Shown here: positions 19,542 to 26,941 of the stretch, piece after piece
Position numbering within the stretch: the stretch's first letter is position 1
Layout of the letters: each line of letters opens with the position of its first letter
Position numbers and translations under genes: made by a program
From: CAZJHD01 sp964545855
Lineage (GTDB): Bacteria > Planctomycetota > UBA1135 > JACQFD01
Reading direction: 5' to 3'
NCBI GenBank assembly: GCA_964545855.1
Contig: CAZJHD010000002.1
Span: 62,001-126,000, forward strand
Length of the DNA: 64,000 nucleotides
The notes under the pieces: generated by a model
Told to the model about the DNA's origin: nothing
What the model saw: the letters and a program-made list of their open reading frames with translations, nothing else
The model's database searches: none

Positions 19542-20938
19542 GACTCGTCGTCCTCGGCGTCGGAGGGCTGACCCGCGCTCCTCCCGCAGTGGGGATCGAT
19601 TCCGTGATCGCGGATCTTCTCCCAGAGCACCTTGCGCGAGATGCCGAGGAGATCGGCCGCTTGGAGCCTCCGCCCCTGCGTGATCCGAAGCACACGCTCG
19701 ATGTGCGCGCGCTCGGCGGCCTGGAGCACCTCCCGGAGCACCACGACCTCCTCCGTCGGCTCGAGCGCGGAGCGGTAGTCGGGAGAGAGCGGGACCAGAT
19801 GCTCGCGACGGAGACGCGAGCCGTGCTCCGGCGCGAGGGCGATCGCCCGCTGGATCGCGTGCTCCAGCTCGCGCACGTTGCCCGGCCAGCCGTAGCGCTC
19901 CATCCAGACCAGGTCTTCGTCGGAGATCGAGTACTCGCGGCCGCCGCCGTACTTCGCGCGGAAGTGCGCCGCCAGGCGCCGCACGTCGCCCTCGCGCTCG
20001 CGCAGCGGCGGGACGAGCAGCGGGACGACGTTCAGCCGGTAGAAGAGGTCCTCGCGGAACCGCCCTTCGCGCACGCGCCGTTCGAGTGGGACCTTCGTGG
20101 CGGCGATCACGCGCACGTCGACCTTCAAGGAACGTTCGCTCCCGAGGCGCTCGATCGTCCGCTCCTGGAGGACGCGCAGCAGCTTCACCTGCGTCGCGAG
20201 CGCGAGGTCATCGACGTCGTCGAGGAAGATCGTGCCGCCGTGGGCGAGCTCGAAGCGCCCGCGCTTCTCGCGATGGGCATCGGTGAACGCGCCGCGCTCG
20301 TGCCCGAAGAGCTCGCTCTCCAGGAGGGTCTCGGCGAGGGCCGCGCAGGAGAGGGGCACGAAGGGCTTCTTCGCGCGCAGGCTGCGGAGGTGCACGGCGC
20401 GGGCGAGCCGCTCCTTGCCGGTGCCGCTCTCGCCGACGATCAGGACCGAGACGTCGTTCTTCGCGACCAGGTCGACCCGGCGGAGCACCTCGCGCATCGC
20501 CGGCGACTCGGCGATCAGATCCTCCGAGGGAGGATGCCGGGCGAGTCCGCCTGCAAGCTCGCGGTTCTCCGCCTCGAGCTCGCGGCGCTTCTGGATCTCG
20601 GCGAGCAGGGAGACGACGGCCTCGTTCAGGAAGGGCTTCTGGAGATAGGAGAAGGCGCCCTCGCGCATGGCGGCCACGGCCTGCTCGATCGTCGCGTGGC
20701 CCGTGATGACGAGGACCTCCGCCGGAGGGTCCGCGGCGCGCGCCCGGCGCAGCACCTCGATCCCCGAAGCCCCCGGCATCTTCACGTCCGTCACGACGGC
20801 TCCGAAGCTCCCCTTGGCGAGCGCGTCGAGGGCACTCTTCCCGTCGGCGACGACACGCACCTGGTGTCCCGCCGACTCGAGCGCGTCGCGGAGCGTCACC
20901 GCGATCGATCGTTCGTCTTCGGCGAGAAGGACGTCCAA
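19538..20938 (-). CDS. NtrC-family sigma-54 response regulator
   Basis: Receiver domain (D51 in VVTDVKMPG; acidic pair in LLAEDE; K101 in QKPF), AAA+ domain with Walker A GESGTGKE (169-176), and a Fis-type HTH (RLQAADLLGISRKVLWEKIR). It should activate sigma-54 promoters when phosphorylated. Two features are off-consensus: the sigma-54-contact loop is GAFTDA (216-221) rather than GAFTGA, and Walker B is FLDDVD instead of FLDEI. Only non-ATG starts are available: TTG 20938 puts the receiver at the very N-terminus, and GTG 21103 would add a 55-residue Pro/Arg-rich tail. No kinase gene is adjacent. Confidence 0.9.
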   Translation of the reverse strand: MDVLLAEDERSIAVTLRDALESAGHQVRVVADGKSALDALAKGSFGAVVTDVKMPGASGIEVLRRARAADPPAEVLVITGHATIEQAVAAMREGAFSYLQKPFLNEAVVSLLAEIQKRRELEAENRELAGGLARHPPSEDLIAESPAMREVLRRVDLVAKNDVSVLIVGESGTGKERLARAVHLRSLRAKKPFVPLSCAALAETLLESELFGHERGAFTDAHREKRGRFELAHGGTIFLDDVDDLALATQVKLLRVLQERTIERLGSERSLKVDVRVIAATKVPLERRVREGRFREDLFYRLNVVPLLVPPLREREGDVRRLAAHFRAKYGGGREYSISDEDLVWMERYGWPGNVRELEHAIQRAIALAPEHGSRLRREHLVPLSPDYRSALEPTEEVVVLREVLQAAERAHIERVLRITQGRRLQAADLLGISRKVLWEKIRDHGIDPHCGRSAGQPSDAEDDES

Positions 20939-21815
20939 GGGAGGGCTCGGGAACGGAGAGGGCTCGACGTTTCGGTGGGGAGTGGCGCGGGGCTCGCTCG
21001 GCTCGAGCTCGCGAGGAGCGGGGCCAGCGTAACGAGTCGCGGGGCCGCGACGGCGCGCGGCCCGACTCGGGCTCGCGGCCGTCGGGCGCTTCGTAGCGCG
21101 CACCGGAGAATTCGTCTCAGGACGGAACCCGAGCGACGCGAGACTCCGTCCAAGGCGCGCGATGCCGGTCCCCGAGTCCGGTCGCGCACGGGGTCAACGT
21201 CGCGCGATCGATCTCCGGCAACGCTCCGCCGCCCGGAGTGCATCCCGTCCGGTCGGCATCCTGATCCTCCGATCGCGGGGTTGCGCTCACCGTGCGGCGA
21301 CATCCGTCGCTGGCTCGCCTCGAGCCGCGGGAGCAGACTCCGCCGAGAGGAGACGGGACGTGAGGAGACGGAGCGGATCGGCGTGGGCCCTTCGGGCGCG
21401 TGTCGACTCCCTTCACCTCCTCGCACCACCTTTCACGGTGGGGATCGGCGAACGCCTCGCGATGGAAGCGCGGCGTCGAGCGGCGCGAGCCCTCGACCCT
21501 CGCATCCGACGGAGGCGCTGGTCGCCCCCTCCAGCCGTAGCTCGGTGACTTGATGCTCCCTCGGCGAGAGATCGGCGAGGCTTGGACATCGATCGATCCA
21601 CGGTGGCCTCGGTGGGGATGTCGCGCGCGTGCGCTTCGGCGCACCGTGTCGACGAAGACTCGCACCTCTGAAGAAAGCAACTTCCCTGCGGAGCGCTCGG
21701 CCCCTCCCGTGCGCCCGCAAGCCGAGGCTGCCTTCGGCCGGCCTGGCGCTCACGCGCCAGGTCGGCCGTTTCTCCTTCGAGGCCGCGGAACGCGCTCGGC
21801 TCCGCGGGTGCAGCG
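20939..21815. other. 877-bp stretch without a convincing gene
   Basis: This is the longest non-coding stretch in the window. No frame on either strand shows a convincing product. It includes a stem-loop, CCTGGCG (21742-21748) / CGCCAGG (21755-21761), followed on the plus strand by a pyrimidine-rich GTTTCTCCTT. It also includes a short minus-strand segment resembling a LuxR-type HTH (separate entry). Part of it (about 21540-21700) looks less GC-rich than the neighbouring genes. It must contain the promoter of the response regulator. Confidence 0.6.
21433..21600 (-). pseudogene. possible remnant of a LuxR-type HTH gene
   Basis: The minus strand reads LSPREHQVTELRLEG (from 21570), then GLAPLDAALPSRGVRR to a stop at 21433. 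This resembles helices 1-4 of a LuxR/GerE DNA-binding domain (LTPRExxVLxLxxEG...LGLSxxTVxxHxxxxxxK), with one extra residue before the recognition helix and several lost hydrophobics. Nothing upstream in this frame resembles the rest of a regulator. It could be a decayed gene end or chance in a GC-rich frame. Confidence 0.25.
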
Positions 21816-22343
21816 CTAGCTCGGCTCCGCGGCGTCCATCACGAGCACCGTGTCTCCGGCATTCGCCGCGCGCGCGGCGGCGTTCTCGGCCGCATCGCGC
21901 ACGCTGTCGAAGAAGAGCGTGTTGCGATCGCGGTACTGGGAGATGCCCGCGGAGGCCGTCACGCGGAAGGCCTTCCCCTCGAACTCGAATTCCTGCCCCG
22001 AGACGGACCGCCGCACCCGATTCACGAGGACACGCGCGCCCTCTCCGTCGGTGTGCGGCAGCACGAGGAGGACGCGGTCGTCGGGGAACCGGCCGATGAA
22101 GTCGCTGCTCCGTGTCTCCCGACGGAGGATCGCGTGGAAACGCTCGAGGACGAGGTTCTTCGCACGGTATCCGAAGTTCTTCGAGAGGTCCGGCAGACGA
22201 TCCACCGCCACCACGACGAAGGAGAGCGGCAGCCGGTAGCGCCGTGCTCGCGCGAACTCCACCTTCATCAGGTGTTGGATCTGCGCGAACGAGAAGAGGG
22301 CGGGATCCGTGTCCGTCAATGTGAGTGTCATCAGCTCTTGCAT
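21816..22343 (-). CDS. GGDEF-fold protein with degenerate signature
   Basis: 175 residues forming only a diguanylate-cyclase-like domain. The fold landmarks are present (DTDPALFSFAQIQHLMKVEFARARRYRLPLSFVVVAVD; RRETRSSDFIGRFPDDRVLLVLPHT; VTASAGIS), but the catalytic GGDEF is replaced by PDDRV (87-91), so it should not make c-di-GMP. It could bind nucleotides or be a regulatory partner. A GGDEF relic of this size without sensor domains is unusual. ATG 22343; a second Met at residue 5 is possible. Confidence 0.8.
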   Translation of the reverse strand: MQELMTLTLTDTDPALFSFAQIQHLMKVEFARARRYRLPLSFVVVAVDRLPDLSKNFGYRAKNLVLERFHAILRRETRSSDFIGRFPDDRVLLVLPHTDGEGARVLVNRVRRSVSGQEFEFEGKAFRVTASAGISQYRDRNTLFFDSVRDAAENAAARAANAGDTVLVMDAAEPS

Positions 22344-22436
22344 CGGTCGCGCCCCGTCTCCTCGAATCGTCGATTCGGGCGGCGCGAGTTGAGCCCCGAG
22401 ATAGAGGGTCCCACCCCGAAGGCAACGAGGAGAAGG

Positions 22437-23492
22437 CTACCGGCTCTCGGCCCGGGATCCATCACCGGCACTGGCCGCCTCCGGGCCGACGTCGCAGCGG
22501 TACGTTCCCTCGGCGGGCACCACGAAGGGCGCCGACTCGAACGTGCCCTCGGCGCCGACGGCGCGGACCCGCACCCGGCGGCCCGCCGGGGCGTCGGTGA
22601 CGCGATAGGTTCCGTCGGCCGCGGACCGAGTGGCTCGTCCCGCCGGAACCGGACCCAGCTCGCCCTCGAGGTCGATCACGACGACCGACAGGCCCGCGAG
22701 GAGCTCCCCAGCGGCGCCGCGGAGCGTCCCGACGATCGTGCCCGCGGGGCCGAGGACGACATGCACTCGAGGCTCGTCCCCGAGGGAGGTCTCGGAGATC
22801 GCGAAACCGGTCGCCTCGACGCGCAGCGCGAACCCCGCGCGGGGCGCCCGCCGCAGCACGAAGAGACCGTCGGCATCGGTCTGCACGGGCTCCGGGAGCG
22901 CGGCCCCGATCTCCGGATCGGTGCGCACGCCGGCGAGCACGAGACCCACCGTCGCCGCCCGGATCGGCCGGCCTCGGACGTCGACGACCTGCCCCACGAG
23001 GGCCATCGCCTCGACGAGGCGCGCCACCGTCTCGAACTCCCTCGCTCCACCGGCGGCGACGGGCGTCATGTTCCGTTCGAGGACCTCGAATCCTCGCGCG
23101 GCCACCAGCAGCGACACCGGCCGATTCGCCACCGTCTCGACGAGGGCGATTCCGTCGGGACCACTCTCCGCCGCGTGACGCGACACCGCCGACGTCGCCA
23201 CGATGCGCGCGCCCGACACGGGCGTCCCGCCGGATCCCACGACGCGCACGGCGACCCGCGCGACGGCACGCGGCGTCTCCGTGGGCATCCACGCGGCGGC
23301 CCGCGCGGGGTCCTCGAGGCTGCGCGTGCCCGAGAGCGGCACGACCGGTGGACGCGGGTCCGACGACGGAGCCGCGTCGCGGAACGCGAGCACGACCTGC
23401 AGACCCAGCAACGCGCCGAGCAACACCGCGAACCTGCGCCCCCAGAGGGCAACGGCCGGCGGTCGCACGGGCGGAATCTTCTTGCCTGACAC
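22437..23492 (-). CDS. membrane-anchored protein with carboxypeptidase-regulatory-like (Ig/CNA-B-type) repeats
   Basis: GTG 23492 (351 residues) is preceded at 9 nt by GGGGGGA, better than the upstream TTG. One membrane helix (RRFAVLLGALLGLQVVLAF, about 18-36) is followed by three repeats of the carboxypeptidase-regulatory-like beta-sandwich: VRVVGSGGTPVSGARIVATS, VGQVVDVRGRPIRAATVGLV, and VGTLRGAAGELLAGLSVVVID with ATRSAADGTYRVTDAPAG. It is probably an envelope protein exposed outside the inner membrane. It diverges from the GspF-like gene across 29 bp. Function unknown. Confidence 0.78.
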   Translation of the reverse strand: MSGKKIPPVRPPAVALWGRRFAVLLGALLGLQVVLAFRDAAPSSDPRPPVVPLSGTRSLEDPARAAAWMPTETPRAVARVAVRVVGSGGTPVSGARIVATSAVSRHAAESGPDGIALVETVANRPVSLLVAARGFEVLERNMTPVAAGGAREFETVARLVEAMALVGQVVDVRGRPIRAATVGLVLAGVRTDPEIGAALPEPVQTDADGLFVLRRAPRAGFALRVEATGFAISETSLGDEPRVHVVLGPAGTIVGTLRGAAGELLAGLSVVVIDLEGELGPVPAGRATRSAADGTYRVTDAPAGRRVRVRAVGAEGTFESAPFVVPAEGTYRCDVGPEAASAGDGSRAESR

Positions 23493-23521
23493 GAAGGATC
23501 GTCCCCCCAAATGGCGGCTCC

Positions 23522-24499
23522 GTGTCCTTCCTTCGGTTCACAGGCTCGCGCGACCTGAGCGACGCGCGGCTCCTCGAGTCCCTGGCCTCCCTCCTGGAGG
23601 CGGGACTCCTCCCGGCCTCCGCCCTCGAGCAGGCGGAGCTGGCGCGCATGCTCGATCCGGACGCCCGGGAGAGCGCCCGAGGCGAGCTGCGATCGGGCGG
23701 CTCCCTCGCGGCGGCTCTCGGCCACCTCGGACTCCGCGGAACGGACCGCGCGCGCATCGAGGCGGCGGAATCGAGCGGCCGAGCCCCCCGCGCCCTGCGG
23801 GCGCTCGCGGAGGAGAAGCGCCGGGCGGTCGAGCTGCGGCGCCGCGTTCTCGCGCGCTCGCTCTATCCGCTCCTCGTGATCCACCTGGCGCCCGTGGCGG
23901 CGCACCTGCCCTGGCTGATCGCGGGAGACACGCTCCGCGCGCTCGGCTCGATCCTCCTCGTGCTCGTGCCGATCGACCTCGCGATCGCGGCCTGCGCCTG
24001 GCTCCTCGCCGATGCGTCCCGCGGCGGATCGTCGGCGGCGATCCTCGCCCGGATCCCCGGAGTCCACGCGCCGCTCCGCGACCGCGCCCTCGCGCGCTTC
24101 CTGCGCGCCCTGGGCGACCTCCACGAATCGGGCGTCCCCTTCGACCGCGCGATCCCTCTCGCGGCGAGCGCCGCCGGAGCGCCCCACGACGGCGCGCTCG
24201 CGCGAGCGGGCGAGGCGGTGCGGACCGGGCAGTCGTCCCTCTGCCAGGCGCTCGCCGCGAGCCGCGTCCCCGACGACACGATCCTCTCCATCCTCGGGCC
24301 CGCGGAGACCGCGGGATCCCTCGGTCCGGGCCTCGAGCGGGCCGCGCGCCACGCCGAGGAGCGACTCGACCGCGTCCTCCGCGCCGGAAGCTTCGGACCC
24401 GGAGTCATCCTCTACGCGATCGCCGTGCTCCTCGTGCTCTGGGCTGGCTACCGGATCGTCGTCGCGCCTCTCCTCGCGGCGCTCTCGGAGCTGCGCTGA
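23522..24499 (+). CDS. GspF/PilC-like inner-membrane platform protein
   Basis: 325 residues from GTG 23522 with the GspF architecture: a helical cytoplasmic domain (LLESLASLLEAGLLPASALEQAE), a membrane pair (about 115-165: LYPLLVIHLAPVAAHLPWLI and ALGSILLVLVPIDLAIAACAWLLA), a second cytoplasmic domain (FLRALGDLHESGVPFDRAIPLAA) and a final helix (GVILYAIAVLLVLWAGYRIVV). This family forms the rotor or platform of type II secretion and type IV pili. It stands alone here, without gspE or gspD, as is common where secretion genes are scattered. Confidence 0.85.
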   Translation: MSFLRFTGSRDLSDARLLESLASLLEAGLLPASALEQAELARMLDPDARESARGELRSGGSLAAALGHLGLRGTDRARIEAAESSGRAPRALRALAEEKRRAVELRRRVLARSLYPLLVIHLAPVAAHLPWLIAGDTLRALGSILLVLVPIDLAIAACAWLLADASRGGSSAAILARIPGVHAPLRDRALARFLRALGDLHESGVPFDRAIPLAASAAGAPHDGALARAGEAVRTGQSSLCQALAASRVPDDTILSILGPAETAGSLGPGLERAARHAEERLDRVLRAGSFGPGVILYAIAVLLVLWAGYRIVVAPLLAALSELR

Positions 24500-24570
24500 G
24501 CGGCTCCTCGCGCGCGGACCTTCCGCCGCCCGAGGAAAGCTCCTTACGCTGGGTGCGGGCGCGGCGTCCC

Positions 24571-25191
24571 ATGGGAGCGAGCCCCGTGAATCCCGAGCCC
24601 AACTTCTCCGCCTCCGACGACGTGCTGCTCCGGCGCCTGCGCGCCGGTGACGCCGAGGCCGAGAACCTGTTCTTCGCGAGGCACCTGGAGAGCGCCTACG
24701 CCTTCGCCCGAAGGGCCCTCGGGAGCGGCCCCGAGGCCGAGGACGCCGTGGCGGAGGCGTTCCTGCGCGCCCACCGCGCGCTCGAGTCGTTCCGCGGGGA
24801 GAGCGCCTTCCGCACGTGGCTGCTCACGATCGTGCATCGGGCCGTGCTCGACGCGCGGCGACGCGCCGCGCGCGAAGGATCGCCGGCTCCCCTCGACGAT
24901 GCGCCCGATCCCGCCGACGCCGCTCCCGGTCCCGCCGCCTTCTCCCGAGCGACGGAGCTCGGCGACGCGCTCGACGCGGCGCTCTCGAGGCTGTCGCCGC
25001 GCTGCAGAGAAGCGATCCACCTGCGCGTCCGCGCGGGGCTCCCCTACGACGAGATCGCGACGATCCTCGGCGTTCGGGAGGAGGCGGCGCGCGTCGCCGT
25101 GTTCGAGGCCCGCCGGAGGCTGGAGCAGCTCCTGGCTCCCTTCCTCGCCGATCGAGCGCGCCGCGCCCCGGGCGCCGGAGGTGCTCCGTGA
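24571..25191 (+). CDS. ECF-type RNA polymerase sigma factor
   Basis: 206 residues from ATG 24571; GTG 24586, preceded by GGGAGC, is an alternative. Region 2 is DAEAENLFFARHLESAYAFARRALGSGPEAEDAVAEAFLRAHRALESFRGESAFRTWLLTIVHR. Region 4 is ALSRLSPRCREAIHLRVRAGLPYDEIATILGVREEAARVAVFEARRRLEQLL, with an Ala/Pro-rich linker between. It overlaps the next gene, a zinc-finger anti-sigma-like protein, by 4 bp (GTGA), the classic ECF/anti-sigma arrangement. Confidence 0.92.
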   Translation: MGASPVNPEPNFSASDDVLLRRLRAGDAEAENLFFARHLESAYAFARRALGSGPEAEDAVAEAFLRAHRALESFRGESAFRTWLLTIVHRAVLDARRRAAREGSPAPLDDAPDPADAAPGPAAFSRATELGDALDAALSRLSPRCREAIHLRVRAGLPYDEIATILGVREEAARVAVFEARRRLEQLLAPFLADRARRAPGAGGAP

Positions 25192-26870
25192 GCGTGCAGT
25201 GCCGCCGGACGAAGGAAGTGCTCGAGCGCCGTCTCGATGGCGCCGTCGCTCGCGAGGCCGAGGTCGACCGCCACCTCGCGGGCTGCTCCGCATGCCGCGA
25301 GGCGCTCCGTAGCGCGCGGACGATCCACGACGCGCTGCGCGATGCTCCGCCGCGCGCGCTGGGGGAATCCCTCGACGAGTCGTCCCTCGGGCGGCTGATG
25401 GCTCGCTTCGAGCGCGAACGCGCGCAGGAGCCGCGTCCCGCGCGGCGTCCCCCGATGGCGTGGCCGGTCGCCGCCGCGGCGCTCCTCGTCGTCGCCGGAG
25501 CGGCCGTGGCCCTCGGCGCAGTGGTTCTCGGCGCCGTGGCCCTCGGCGCCGTGGCGCTCCGGGCGATCGTCTCCGGCGGCACCGGGGATGCCGGGCTCTC
25601 CGCACCGCACGCGGATGCGAGCGACGCGCTGGCGCGCGTCGACGAGCCCGCGCGGCGCGACGCCTCGCCAGCGGCACTCCCACCGCCGATCGCCTGGGAC
25701 CTCGGCCACGCACCCGGCCCCGACGACCCCGACGTGCGGCGCGCCCTGGAGGGAGGTCCCGCGACGCTTGCGGCGCAGCAGACGCTCCGCGACCTCGTGC
25801 TCGTCGCGCCGGCCTCCGGGTCTCGCGAGACCGACGCCCTGCTTCGCGCGCTCGCGCGCCACGGCGGCCCCGCCAATCGGGAGACGCTCCTGCGCGCCGC
25901 GGCGATGCCGGACCGCGGTCCGCACGCCGTCGCAGCCCTCGCGCTCCTTCGGCCACCGGCCTCCGTCGCCGCGCTCGCCTCGGTGCACGAGCGAGCCGCG
26001 GAGATCGCCGGAGGCCGCCTGTCGGGCGTGGCGGCGATCGCCTTCGGCGACCCCCTTCACCTCGCCGCCCTGGTCGCGGGCGAGTCGGCGCGCGTCCGAG
26101 GCGAGGCGGTCGCCGCCCTGGAGGTCGTGCCCGGGGCGGAGGCGACCGAGACGCTGCTGCGGATCGCGCTCCTCGGAGATCGAGAGGCGCTTCGTGTCGT
26201 CACGTCGCAGGCCGACGACGGGCGCGCCCGGGAGGTCCGGCGAGCCCTGTCGGCGCGCCTCGCGGACCCGGCGCTCCTCGGGGCCGAGCGATCGGCCGAG
26301 CTCGCGTCCGCGATCGCGCTCGCCGGCGAGGTCGGAGCCCGGGAATGCATCGCGTCGCTCGCAGCGGTCCTCGCGGGGCCGCTCCGCCGCGACGTCCTCG
26401 AGGCGCTCGCGCGCATCGGGAGCGCGGAGGCCGTGCGCGCGATCCTGCAGGACGCCGCGTCGAGGCGGAGCCTGCGCGAGGGCGCTGCGGAGGCGCTCGC
26501 GCGGCTCGAGGCGCCGGGCGGTCGAGCCCTCGCGCACGAGATCGCGGCGAGCGCGTCCGCGGAGATCCGCGAGGCGGGCCTCGCGCTGCTCGTGCGCGGA
26601 TCGGGACCGGGCGTCGAGGCGGCCCTCGAGGCTCTGCGCGCCGACCGCAGGGACGGTCTCGCGGCCGCCCTGGCGCTCTCCCTGAAGCGCGGCGCACCCG
26701 TCTCGGAGTCGCTGGCGGATCTCCTCCGCCGCGGCGACTCGGGCACGCGGCGCGCGCTCGCGAGCCTCGCGAGCCTCGGCGCGAGCCCCTCGGATCTCGC
26801 GATGCTGCCGATGCGCATCGCCTCCACGCGCCGCGATCGCTCGCACCGGACCGGGACTCCTCCGCTGTGA
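25188..26870 (+). CDS. zinc-finger anti-sigma factor fused to HEAT-like repeats
   Basis: 560 residues. The N-terminal about 50 residues form a zf-HC2 anti-sigma domain (HLAGCSACREAL: HxxxCxxC). A hydrophobic span (about 88-128) contains an ALGAV repeat. The rest (about 180-545) is Ala/Leu/Arg-rich helical repeats of about 30 residues resembling HEAT or PBS-lyase repeats (GPANRETLLRAAAMPDRGPHAVAALALLR and similar). The cytoplasmic finger should hold the ECF sigma while the outer HEAT array could sense a partner. It is coupled to the sigma gene through a GTGA overlap. Confidence 0.85.
   Translation: MSVQCRRTKEVLERRLDGAVAREAEVDRHLAGCSACREALRSARTIHDALRDAPPRALGESLDESSLGRLMARFERERAQEPRPARRPPMAWPVAAAALLVVAGAAVALGAVVLGAVALGAVALRAIVSGGTGDAGLSAPHADASDALARVDEPARRDASPAALPPPIAWDLGHAPGPDDPDVRRALEGGPATLAAQQTLRDLVLVAPASGSRETDALLRALARHGGPANRETLLRAAAMPDRGPHAVAALALLRPPASVAALASVHERAAEIAGGRLSGVAAIAFGDPLHLAALVAGESARVRGEAVAALEVVPGAEATETLLRIALLGDREALRVVTSQADDGRAREVRRALSARLADPALLGAERSAELASAIALAGEVGARECIASLAAVLAGPLRRDVLEALARIGSAEAVRAILQDAASRRSLREGAAEALARLEAPGGRALAHEIAASASAEIREAGLALLVRGSGPGVEAALEALRADRRDGLAAALALSLKRGAPVSESLADLLRRGDSGTRRALASLASLGASPSDLAMLPMRIASTRRDRSHRTGTPPL
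25506..25559 (+). repeat. 15-bp tandem repeat in the membrane helix of the anti-sigma protein
   Basis: Units start at 25506, 25521, 25536 and 25551 (last partial), each close to GTGGCCCTCGGCGCC and encoding V-A-L-G-A. The units differ at a few bases. They lie in frame and build a Gly-periodic helix. Confidence 0.7.
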
Positions 26871-26941
26871 GGGCGCGCGAGCGCCCCGGCGTCCTTCCTT
26901 CCTCCGCACGTCCGAACGTTCCACTTCCCGGAGTCGCCTCG

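Noticed and set aside
21117..21680. Possible LysR-like tail on the minus strand (SSEVRVFVDTVRR)
   Set aside because: The match is one short stretch and the remainder is low-complexity Arg/Ser sequence.
21742..21770. Rho-independent terminator (7-bp stem then GTTTCTCCTT) for the plus strand
   Set aside because: No plus-strand gene ends nearby, and on the minus strand, where genes do end, no T-run follows. Kept only as a note in the gap entry.
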